Source of the DNA: Lineus longissimus
Taxonomy: Eukaryota > Nemertea > Pilidiophora > Heteronemertea > Lineidae
Direction of reading: 5' to 3'
Assembly (NCBI RefSeq): GCF_910592395.1
Contig: NC_088314.1
Location: 930,001-994,000 of the forward strand
Length of the DNA stretch: 64,000 bases
The position numbers were made by a program, and so were the translations under genes. Below the pieces are notes generated by a model. The model made no database searches. It saw only the letters and a program-made list of their open reading frames with translations, and was not told where the DNA came from. Below are positions 1 through 11,600 of this stretch, piece after piece. Numbering within the stretch: position 1 is the first letter of the stretch; the number at the start of each line of letters is the position of its first letter.

Positions 1-3000
1 TAAAAAGAGGAGATATCCTCAAGTTAAATGTTCTATTCTGATCTGTAAGTAGGCACATGAAGGATTGTGGGTGTCTTTGGGAAGAAGTAAAGCTCTGCAT
101 ACCTGAGAATCTCACAACAATTTGTGCTCTTTTTTCATGCAAGCCAAGTGGTTGTAGTAGCTTCGCAATTTCTCTCCAATCGGAATCCCTTGCTATCTCA
201 GCGGACGGCCATTTGGTGAAGAATTCCCATAGCACTGGGATGGCAGCTTTACCTGAAAATGGGATCATAATTAGTAAGATTGAGGGATTGAATACTGACT
301 AAAGACATGGTGACAGATGGTCCTCAGTATTGAGAGATTGGGACATTGTCCTGGCATGGTCATAGGAAGTCTGTTATCATAAAGAAAGCTGACTTAGGCT
401 CACCAGCGGTTCTCTGTAAAAATATTGTAGCTATCAGCAATTTCCAAGGATCATGGAACAGGCTCTCTTGAACAAGTTTATAGGGCGACTTGGGAGGGGT
501 CCATTGCTGGTGATACTTCTTCAGGGACACTGGTTCTAATCTGGCTTTACCTGAAGGCAAGAGGTCATAGGTTTCAGATGAGGTAAATTGAGATGAAGAA
601 CAGATATTTTGTGAATTTCTGGCCCAAACAAGCTCTTGACTGAAGTCTTCCGCTCCGCAATTGCTAGAGTCACCTGAAGGCTTTTGGACTTCTGGATACA
701 CCGGCATCATTACTTAGATGTATTCTACGATGAATAGGCCGTTGCAAAAAGAACGGTACCGGTATGAGAGAGAGATCTGATTTCTGATACCTTTGAAGTA
801 ATGACTCTTATGAAGAACTGGTCTTGCTGTCAGGGAAACACCTTTACTCTTTCTCTCACTGTTACATCCGTCTTCTAAAATTGAGTAGAAAGAGTATTTT
901 CAGATGTAGAATACTTGTAAAGCACCAACTCCACTCTGAGAAGAAAAGCTCTGTTCTGTTTGTGAATGCGATCATCTGACTAGCTGGTCAATGCTCCAGA
1001 GAAAGAGTTCTTCTTTCCCAGCTGCTAGCTATGGGCATCTCATCGGGATGTGGCATAACTAAGCTACTACGATAAAAAAAGTCTGTATTTCTATACATGA
1101 TAACTTTAATAAGATATGTAAATATGTAACAAATTGGAGAGTTAACACACTAGTACAGGAGATTTGAGACTTGCTGTGACAGACATGACACTCACACCGA
1201 CAACCACAACTCTAGGAAGTTTTTGATTTCATGTTGTGGACTTCTGAATGGCCGTCCCTCTGCTTCAAAGTGGCATTTGGCACCAAAAGTGTTAAAGACA
1301 CTAAAGTAAAGATAGATGCTAAAATATCGCCCTTTCAAATGTACCTGAAAATACCTTTCACCTTAGTTCTTCTAGGGACATTTCATTCCCAGCCAAATAA
1401 TTTCATAATACGACATTTTAAAAGGTTTTACCAACAAAAAAAATAACAACAACTGTCTTGACGTCGGGATTGCAAGCTCGGAAAGACCCAACACTAAAAT
1501 CTGTACCAGTGACAAAAACCACTGTCGACGATATCCTAAAATATTTCGAAGTTTAAAACGTAATAACCTGAAACTGGAGTTGGGTATGTTTCATGATCTG
1601 ACTAATATTCAACTTTCCTTGTTGCAATGTCTAGTAGGCCTACTAAACCATCCCTCCAATTTGGTATATAATTCAGTTGACAACATTTAGGCTTAAATGA
1701 ACCTACAATAAACAGCTATATAATTATGATAAACATTTCTATATACACTACATGTACATGAAGTCAAAAATTTCCACAATCAAATACATTTTTTATCTAG
1801 TAATTTACCTTAAAGGTACCGTAAGTTTACTATTTAATACAAACCAATAAAATATTCTGCTATGTACAAATCAAATGTGTGCAGCACTGGCAGTAGGTAT
1901 TGTTCAACACCAAGAGTTCAAACTCTAAAGTTTTAACCTGAGATTTCTTTCAATTTCATTAAATACAAAATACAACCCTGGCCCGCTCCAGTTGACGCTC
2001 AAAGATACTGTCTGTTATCCAAATTTGTTAGTGTTATTTGAAAGTTTTCTTTTTTATGACAAAATGCTGCCAAAATAAAGGCATCGACATCAGAGCTAGC
2101 ACATTCTGGCCCACCAGCAGCACATAATAATGCTGGCAATAATACACATTCATCTTACCATGAACCTAAAAGCCACTCAATATAAACCTGGAGAATCAGC
2201 ACCACAAGTTTCGAGTGTATTATTTTTTTCAAAGTAGGGTTTCCTAGAAATGTCATCCCTTTCTCCGAGGTTATCTCACCGACCCACAGAAGATGCTCAA
2301 GTTGGATACACAAAATGTAGCGCTGCTTCTCCAGGGTGGGTAAGGACTATTTACAACACATATAAATGTATTTCAATTTCAGTTTTTTAAAATATACATG
2401 TATACTAAGTATATAATTTACAACACATAAAATGCACGTAAAATGTATATACATTTGTTATGCCTGCCGAATACCAAGCAATTTCTTGTTGCAAGCCCTT
2501 GCGATGACCACCCCAAACAAGCGATTCTTGTCGCATGCGATCATTACTGCAGGTAGCAGCCGTTCAAATCGATCATTTGCATAGCACTTTAGGACCATGT
2601 GGACCTCTGCTGAAACCATAATTGCACTTTCAAGAGACTGCCCAGCACTCCTCATCAAGGCACACTTCACCAGAAATACATGTACCCAGGTCAGCTTGCA
2701 ACTCATTTCCTCCTTCTCCCAGCCATTACATGTCTTTAGATTACATGTATCGTACATAACCTGCTGTGAGTATTCCTATCCAAACAATGCAACCACCTTA
2801 GAATCGTAACGTAAGATTACCACTCCAGTTAGACTCCTGTGCAGTCACGTCAATACATGACTGCCAAGACAGGCAGCAAGTAGTAATAGCAAGTCCGAGG
2901 CCTCAATACTATCTCAAGTCACACGGACCTCAACAAATATCAAAATGCAGGGAAATTTAGCACAAGGTAGAAATAAATCAAGAGCAGGGTATCAAAATGT

Positions 3001-6000
3001 TGTCACAGTTTAGTTTTTTGTTGCCTTGATGCAATATCACATCCCGACAGAGCGACCAGGATGGATAATTACTGGGGCTTTACTCTGCTTCCAAGAGCTT
3101 CAGCAACTGGCAATTACATTCCGAGCAACCTTCATCAACGACTTGCATACATTTGTTTACAACCAACTGCCAAGAATGTTTGAATGCTTCAAGACCTGCA
3201 CCTAACAGTGTTATAGATGCCATCTCTCTATATGATAGTTTGTAAACGTACCATTGCCATTTGAAAATTGCTCAAAATAACCTCAGGAACTGTCAATGTC
3301 TTGAACTGAGTAAAGAGTTATATACTGATCCACATACCATCTGGTCCAATCACTCTTACTCCAGACTTGGGTGTTACCGGGGTTACAACTGGGGTCGTTG
3401 GAGAGCCAGCTGCCGTACAAACCAAAACCTGCTGACGGTTCTCCATTCTGACTTGAACTGGCTGTGATGTAGTACATGCAGAAGGGCTTGTTGTAGCCTG
3501 CTTCAGCACGATCCGTGGACGATCATCCATTCGGACTTTTATTAGCTGCGACGTGATCGGGCTTGTAGCCGGATTAAGGATAATGGGAGCTGATGTCGGG
3601 TTCAGGCGCACTTCGACCCGAGGTGAAGAGGACACTGTGGAGGTTTGTGGCTGAAGCGACGTCACAGTTGCCTGTGGCTGGAGTGACGTCACAACCATAT
3701 TATTATTGTTCTCGGAGAATGACAACTGAGGAGATATGGAAGATGGCGCAAGAACTGGGGATAGACCCTCGGGAGTTGTCCGTTTCTTTACAACAAATAT
3801 TGTTTTGCGCATTTTACTGTCACCAGTTAGTGTCTCCGAGACTGAGCGCTGCCGGATATTGAGTGGCATTAATGATGTCTTGCCTTCTGGTATAATGGTC
3901 TTGCCACCATCTGTAGCTGTTTCAGAGACAGTACGCTGTCTAATACTCGATTGCACAATCGATGTCTTGGGGTCTGACACTATCTTTTTAACAATCGGTG
4001 CCTTGCTAGGCCCTGCTAAGTCTACGCTCACAGATCTGTTCAGTTTGCTTTGAACAGGAACAACAAAACCCAACTGCTCCTTCACAACGCGTGGCATCTT
4101 CGCGTAAGTATGGCCACTATCCAGAACAATATACTCGCCAGATCCTCGCTTTGGAAACTTAGACATCCATGTTTCAGGAATATCCTCCAATTTTGGTGCG
4201 TGTTTCCCGAGGAACAAGTGGGCAATAGGTATCCCATCGACGTCATCCCATTTCTCGACATTGGAGGCAACTTTGACAAGACCCTCTGTGCGTTTACAGG
4301 ACGTAGAGGAATCGCTACGCTTTCTCGGTTTGGGTTTCTTCTCCTTCACTTCAATACTCCTCTCTTCCGTCACATCCACAACTGAACACTCGCTCTCTTT
4401 CATCACTGTTACCGGTCTTTCCTTCTTCCGTTTTTCCTTTTTCATCTTACCTAAGAGTTTCTTAGCAGGGGGTTCAGACATCAACGTCTTAACCAACAGT
4501 TTCTTAGATGGCACTTCAGACTTCTCCGTTTCAGACAGCTCTGGTTCCGACTTATCAATCTTCATCTCCTCTTTGCCTGGTTTCTTAGCTGCCTTTTGAG
4601 ATTTTGCTTGAGATTTTGGCTTTTTCTTGGGCGTTAATCTCTTTTTGAGACTTTTGCTGCTTCTCCGCCCCTTTTTACCAGTCTTTTTTGGGGAGGCAGC
4701 TGCCTTCTTGGAGGACTTATTCGATGGTTTGAGAGCAGACTTGGCTACCTTCTGGACAGTCTTCCCCTCCTCAGCTAAAACACTAAGTCTCGCCTTCTTA
4801 GGCTTGGGCATTTCAGCAAGGTCAGACTCCTCAACTGGACCCCCACTCCTTAATCGTCGCCTCCCAAAATTCATTTTCACAACAAGTTTCTGCACAAACG
4901 TTGCTTTCTGCTTATTGCTAGTATTTGTCTTTTCCGACTTTAGTTCAGCCTCTTTCTTGACTCCTTTTTGTTTGTTTTTGATTATTGATTTCTTAATCAA
5001 TTGTGCCTTTTTTGGTGTGTGCACCTTTCCTACGTAATCTGCTCCTCGCACACTAAAGTCAAATTTCTCAGGATCAAAGTCCAAACCTTTCTTCAAGAAG
5101 TAATATGCTAAATCCGTTTTGGAGCGAAACTTTCGGCCTTCAGGACTGAAAAGAGACATTAAGAACACCATCAAAATACAAACACACCACATAAACTTAG
5201 TAAAGTCAAATACTGAGTTCTTTAACCCAAGAGAGCAGTCATTCTTCCCTTTCGCTGAGGGATAGTGAAAAGCCGACAATGCAATACCCCCTCAATCACC
5301 AGAGTTATAAGGCAGTTGACAAAGTCATTGGGGCTCTACAAGTATGTTTTGCGAATTTTCTGCCTGATTTGCGTCACTGACCTGAATAAGTAGACATCAT
5401 ATTTTCCAGCTGACTTTCCCATAGATCGTTGCACCACCTTACGTCTCCATCCTTCAGGCAGCTTATGGTCAACTTGCAGCGGCTTTCCAACGAGAATCGT
5501 GCTACAAAGAGGAGAGGTAAATGAGACAATGTCACATGAAAACCAACTCGCTGCAACATTTGATGGTTACAATTTTTCCATTACATTTATTCTTTGACAT
5601 GTCAATTTTCAACTTACAGTAGCTGGACTTGGGAGTTAACTTACTTATTTGGTGAACCTGAGGTCTCAGAACTATCAGCTGTTTCTGTTGCATCAGTTTT
5701 ATCACCAGGACAGGATGTATCACCTTGTTTCATTGGAGATTTTCTGTTCACATCAGACCTAAAACAGAGAAAGATTATTTTGTAAATGGATTTCTACAGG
5801 GAAGATAGGGAAACACGTAGGGAACTTAATAGTCATCTAATCCATGCTTTGAACAGTTGAAAAACACACACAAAAAATTGGCAGTTTACACTATTATCAG
5901 AGTTCTTTCTTCAAACTTATGACCTGAAGTTCAGCGGAAATAGTTTGTTCAGCAGAGCAGTAGACACCAGATAGTGTGTGTGTGTGTTTGTGACTGGTGA

Positions 6001-7044
6001 GAATAAAAACTGAAATATTTGCCTTGTTTTCCCAACATTGGGCACTCTACTCTCTTGGATGTACGAAATGACATAATCTATGATGACATTGCTATTTACA
6101 GAAAATACAACCCACAAAATCAAAATATATTAAAGCAACAAATGCTGTGCACACGATCGTAGAAGCCCGCAGGAAGGAAGCCAACAACATCCAACAACAA
6201 CATGCAAATTAAAAGAAACAAATCAAAAAAAATTTTTAAAACATTGAAGCGAGCAAACAAAAAAGATAACCCAACAATTCTACAATTTACACATGAAATG
6301 CATGCAAGAACAACTGATTGGAACAAACACCAAAAACTATCAGGTACCAGAAGAGTAGTAGAATAAAAAAAATACCAATGGACTTTATCCACTTTAAAAA
6401 TTCATCAGATAAAAAACTTCACGTTTGAGCTGTAAAAGAAAATAAAATATCAAAACCCATACTCTTTTTTTTACTGGACAAACTAATTGGTAATAACAAA
6501 CACAATACATGCTCAGTCACCTAGCAAATCATCTTGCATGCACACCTCTTATTTATCGGGAAAACATAACAATGACAGGGTGAAGGACATTCCTGTAACT
6601 GATCGTCCAACTCTTCGGAATGGAAAAAGGGAGGCTGGCTGGTGGGATTGACATCACGACGTTGTGGATTTTGGATGAGCGAGTTACAGTAGTCACAGGG
6701 TTAGAGTAGACGGTTAACAACACAACAGGAATGTTGTCGAGGACGATCAGATAGGAGTTAGAACATGCCCGATGGAGAGTGGAGTCGACAGTGTCAATTA
6801 TGCACTTCGTTGTTGTTGTTGTTGTTGGCAGTTTTCAATTTTTTCGTTTTTTTTAGATGATATTATCTCAGATTTCGAGAAAACTATACAGGCGATGGCA
6901 ATTATCTGTCTACCTCTATGATCTATGATACTACATGGTGTTTACTGACCCACATTTAACACTTCAGTATCGTAAGAAATGGGATAAAATTGCATTGTTT
7001 TGGTCGAAAATGTACCTAGTAGAATCAAAACAAGAATCCGCCAT
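1..7044 (-). CDS. MBD4: MBD4: methyl-CpG-binding thymine DNA glycosylase (3' end beyond the window)
   Basis: Repair glycosylase that removes T or U opposite G at deaminated CpG in the nucleus. Rebuilt exons (transcript order): 7044-7016, 5758-5645, 5501-5382, 5145-3338, 712-404, 252-103; phases match at every junction. The start is ATG at 7044 (MADSCFDST), where the 29-nt first exon joins exon 2 in frame. The MBD domain (about residues 60-125) contains [20 protein letters not shown] and, after an intron, [16 protein letters not shown], close to vertebrate MBD4/MeCP2. A 1.8-kb exon then encodes a Lys-rich, probably disordered linker. The HhH-GPD glycosylase begins near residue 761 with [20 protein letters not shown] and continues [20 protein letters not shown]. 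The helix-hairpin-helix and catalytic Asp must lie in exons left of base 1. The linker (about 600 residues) is longer than in human MBD4. The acceptor at 712 is weak; an in-frame alternative lies slightly downstream. Family identity is certain; exon ends are inferred. Confidence 0.93.
253..403 (-). other. MBD4 short intron inside the glycosylase domain
   Basis: GT-AG intron between the exon ending in FLQRTAG and the exon starting KAAIPVLW. The human protein continues across this point without a gap, which fixes both splice sites. Confidence 0.8.
713..3337 (-). other. MBD4 long intron (2.6 kb) between linker and glycosylase exons
   Basis: AT-rich non-coding DNA between the donor after GPD (CATAC at 3333-3337 on the plus strand) and the acceptor near 713. 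I see no conserved coding segment, tRNA or clear mobile element in it. Short open frames here resemble nothing known to me. Confidence 0.6.
5759..7015 (-). other. MBD4 first intron
   Basis: Intron between the 29-nt first coding exon (donor at 7011-7015) and exon 2 (acceptor TTTTAG just above 5758). It contains a short GTT-type microsatellite near 6808-6826 and otherwise AT-rich unique sequence. Confidence 0.75.
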
Positions 7045-8682
7045 GATGTTGATCCCGCAGTGCTTGATGGGGAATTACGGTTGTTTCGCTTCCTGACCTT
7101 TTCGACCCCAGTCGTTTCGCTCAAAATCGCAAGTCAAAATCGAAGTCGTTTCGCTCCCTGGACTTTTTGCTGGGGATCGAGGAAGTACTCCCAGGGAGCG
7201 AAAGGACTTCGATTTGGAGCGAAACGAATGGGCCGAAAAGGTTAGGAAGCGAAACGACCAGATCCTGTGATGAATCAAACCTCGTTTTGAACGGAAGTTC
7301 ATGGTGCTCTGCCAACTTTTTCAACTAGAAAAAGTCATATTCTTTTAAACTGAGACGTTATAAAGTAATTGTTTGATGTCGATTTCAATCCAATGATATA
7401 TGAGAACGTTTTAATGAGAAATTGTTTCATGATTTTTCTTTTATATTCCCTGTTTTGACGTTGTTTACATTGACCCTGTTTTGAAAGTTTGTTGTGTGTC
7501 ACTGTACTGTACTGTGTGTGTCTTCCCAATGCATTTTTTCGTACGTGTAGGCTATCATGGTGTGCATGCACAGTCGGACAGATAGTACACAAGACCAGTT
7601 AAGCATGTTAGGTGGACTACATGTAGGCCGAGACATTCTGAAACGAGTTAACAATCCCCGTTCACGGTCCAAAAAAAGGTGTACATTCTGTCACTTTGAA
7701 GAAAAAAGCACTGGCCAACCTACCCGAGAATTGCCCTGTTTCTAGTGTTAGGCCTGTAGCTCATAGCTGTAGCCTAAAGGGTAGCGGCCTATAGGCCTAT
7801 TGGTTGGAACAGGTGCAGTTCTAAAGCCATTGTTTGGCATCTTTGACTTTGACTGAGTCCCTCTGTATTGTACTATTGTCAAGCAGGGTTGACCATAGGT
7901 ACCGCCATTTTGGCTAGACCTCCAAATCCTAAAGCAATCAAAACGTAGTGAATGCTCATTTCAAGGGCAGGAGTCTGTTCTTTCCAGAGAACGGCCTCGG
8001 CAATGAACAGACACAGTGCCTGAGTAAGGACAGTTTAACTTTTCTATGAAGTGGGACGCTGTAAAGTGCTGCTACCTGTATTACGGTAAAAGAACTACAT
8101 GTGAAATAACTTGAGGTATTGTTGGCCTAATGTTCATATTTTTCATTCTCTATCAATTTGTTCTATCAATTTGTAGGCCTACTAGAGTACTATTTTCTCA
8201 AAAATGAATCTTTCCTCACAGTTATATCCTAAATATCTATATTTGGCTTGAGAATGTCCCTTTATTCAAATGACTTGGTCTCAAGCTGTCATTGGCCTAA
8301 GCTCGACCACTCAGGTGAAACTAAATACAGTTACTTATGACTGAATGATTTTTTATGACTGCTTAGCGCCGTTATATTTAACTCATAACTGTATAAAAGG
8401 GAAACAGTCAAATCGATTCAGTTATCCGTTGGTTTTCACTGTGTGGAGTCTTTTTCCTTACGAAGTTCTTACCTAAAATGTCTGGTTGATGCACAGATTG
8501 TGAATTTATACATGAATATTTCCTCCTTCCAGATGATATTGCCACAATTTAGCAGCGGTTCTACAAATACAACAAGATCAATTTCTGTTGATTCCTAAGT
8601 GTGGATTGTTGATATTCATTTTGGAAAGCATCGGTTTGAGAGTTTGTGGACACTTTTCTGCCTCGTTGGCCAGAAGGACAAA
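7045..8682. promoter_or_regulatory. Shared intergenic region between divergent MBD4 and NEDD1
   Basis: Head-to-head spacing of about 1.6 kb separates the MBD4 ATG (minus) from the NEDD1 ATG (plus). It holds the foldback at 7080-7258. I could not place transcription start sites. The plus-strand frame open from 8599 runs into the NEDD1 ATG without a stop but is not conserved, so it is taken as 5' UTR. Confidence 0.5.
7080..7258. repeat. Imperfect long inverted repeat (foldback) beside the MBD4 start codon
   Basis: The left arm 7080-7161 and the right arm 7190-7258 are reverse complements with few mismatches and one gap of about 15 bases. Both arms carry three spaced copies of a TCGTTTCGCT-type motif. 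The loop is about 28 bases. It starts 36 bases upstream of the MBD4 ATG, so it lies in the promoter or 5' UTR. It resembles a foldback MITE, but I found no clear target-site duplication. Confidence 0.75.
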
Positions 8683-11600
8683 ATGGCTGATTTCAAACTT
8701 GTCACAGCAGGAGAAGATATCAGGATCTGGGACATCAATGGCTACAGTTTGGTGAAGCAATATAACCCCCATGGCGGGTCTGTCAACTCAGTCGCATGGA
8801 GCCAGGACAGTATCCTTTTTTCGAAAAATCAAATAAATATACCAGTATATGATATGATCTAAATTTTTTACATTTTCTCTCTCAGTTGCATGGGTACCTG
8901 TATTAGTGTATATGAGGCTTCCCTTGCAGCAGCTTTCTCAATTTATAGAGTTAGTGTGTATCATGGCAGTTTATAGTTGTGACCAATTATGGCCAAGTGT
9001 TTCCATGTTCATCGCTGTGGGTCGATTGAGGTACGTCTGGTCGTGATGATGGTGTTCACTAAGTGCTTCCCATGGAGTATTTCAGCCTGGCTTTTGACAA
9101 CTGAACTGAGCCCTAGGCTTAAGGAAACCTTGCAGGGCCAGTCTGCATTGCCAATGTTTACCTTACAACCCATTGACCTCTTTCAATCAAGTATTTGACT
9201 TCGAATATCTGTTTTACTTGAATCATGTCGTCGAGTCCACAACTGTCCAATCAAATCGGAACTTAATCAATCAGTGAGATTTAAAAACATAGTCTTGGTG
9301 TATGGGCCCAGATGGAATAATGCAGTTTTTGAACATATTGCTTTGAATTTTTATGACTTATAAAAATTTAATATGATAATTGGTTTCAAATTTTAATGCA
9401 TGTCTGAGCCCTAAATTCGAAGTCTTTGGAAGTTATTTTGGGAAAATGTTAGTGGGGGAAGGATCTTTTCACCGATTTAGACTTTGAGCCAGAAATACAT
9501 ATATAATGTAACAGGCTTACATTTTCAAGGGGCACTCTTGGGTTGTAGGGTTTTTTTGCTTGAAAATGCCTGCAAATATTCATACCACCATCTATAAAAT
9601 CTGATTGTGATAAGCATGTCCATGGTGAAACTCTTTGAAGTTGACCTTACTTTATTGAATAAACAGATAGTTTTTGTGGCAGACGGATGAGACTGGTTGT
9701 CGTATAGATCAGAATGGTCATCCACATCGTAGCACACTTTCCCACCAAAACTAATCTCGCCCACGTTTCCCTAAGGTGGTACGAACTATAGCTTTACGAA
9801 AGCTGGCTGCATTTGGAAAATGATATTGCAGGCTTATAAAATAAGAATATTAGTTTCGTGGATCATATTGACCCAATGAGGGAATGAATTCACTCAATAA
9901 ACTAGGGTAAGATTAGAGCTTTAGTCCTGTGGTTTAAGTGTGCAATACAAGTTTTGTCTCCAATCTTCTTAAGTTTACAAATGTGCGATTGATTTAGCCT
10001 CTATTGGCAATCAAACTGATGTGATTTTAACCATTGTTGCCCGGTTATTGTGAGTTAGTATTCATCGACCTGCTGAAGAGTATCTTTGATTTGAATGATT
10101 AGATATTTTCAAGTGCAAGCTGTCTTTGGATAGCCAGGCATATAACTAAATACAATGGCTAATGATAGGTGCTATTATGACTGAGACAACATTGGCGATA
10201 TGGCCAGATGAATTCCTCTCTCCGGTAATGACATTCACGTTGTGACCCAGTGGGGTCTCATGGGCCTGGTTAAACAAACAATGCCATTGACTTGACGGCA
10301 GCCACTGTCTTGTACTAGGCCTATTTGGAATGTCTCAGTCATGATCATGAAATGCACCAAAGGGCCTAGTTGGAATACAGTATTCTTATAACTCTTATAA
10401 AACCACTCGGTTGTCTGTCATTTTATCAATCACTCTGTTCTAATACAACAGCGATCATCTAATTAGAATTGTAGTATTGAATAAAGAGCTAGTTTTAGAC
10501 CAGGCTTTAATCAACCTGTCAAATAAAAATTTAAAATCTGGTAAAAAGTGTCATAAAATTATAAATGGACTTGAATTTTGAATAAGAGAAACTAGCACTG
10601 TAGGACAAGGCTTGTAAAAAGCTGGCTGAGTAGTATTTTCATGGATTTTGTCACCCAATAAAGATTTACTGACCGACTTTCTAATTCTAAATATAAAATA
10701 AAGATTAAATAAATTCCTCTTGAAATCTTTTTCAAAATCTGAAAAAAATTCTCTCTACTTCGTATGTTTTTCTTTGCTATGAAATCGGAGGATAAGTAGA
10801 AATGGTGTCAGATCTCATTGGTTACCACCTTTGTCCTGTTAAGCCCACAACTCATAACCAGGTTAGCCCTAGTCTAGGTGACACTTTCACAGCTAATCCA
10901 TGCCAAATATATTTATTAGTTTTGCTAATTCCAAGCTAAAGAAGCTGCATGCCACAGTAAGCCTAACATAACATGATTTTTTAGACACGATAGATTCCAT
11001 TTTTCAAAGACTTAAAGGTTAAAGGTGCTTATTTTCATTCTAAGGCAATGGTAAGGTTGGGAAATATTTATGCTCTTGGCATGTTAGGACAAGTACAAAT
11101 ACAATTCAACAGTAATTTCTGTTCAAATTCATAGATCTGTTCTTTTAATATCTTTTGGGCTCACAACTTCTCTTGATATGATATAGGTTGCCTCTGACAA
11201 CTATCGTAAATCCTGGTTGCAATCATTGCAGTCACTTTACTTCCATCCTCAGCTTTGCACATTTTCATTCCGAGTCTTGAGTGTTTTATATCCTTAACTT
11301 TCCACCAGATAATTTCATCGCGAGTGCTTCGAGTGCTGGAGACAAGTTGGTGATCACCGGCGTGAAGAACAACAACACAGTCGAAATAGCACAAGGGGTA
11401 CGTGTCGGGTGATTTGTAACTGGACTCTCGTCTTCGAGCAATGACTGATTTCATGGTTCGACTCTCAGTCAGACTCTATCAATAATCAGTTCTCAGGCAG
11501 TCTTGATTGACGACATTGACAAAGTCAGGACCACACTGCCAGTGCAGATCACAGAAAGTCGACTATTGGTTCTGATCATTCTCGATTTTTGGCAGGTTTC

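Noticed and set aside
1231-1446. 71-codon plus-strand frame in the MBD4 intron
   Set aside because: No similarity to known proteins, AT-rich composition like surrounding intron.
3593-5037. Several plus-strand open frames (89-136 codons)
   Set aside because: They lie antisense to the long MBD4 linker exon, whose biased codon content keeps the opposite strand open. No conserved protein seen.
11161-11454. 97-codon minus-strand frame
   Set aside because: Overlaps NEDD1 exon 2 (11309-11397), which matches human NEDD1 on the plus strand; the antisense peptide resembles nothing known to me.
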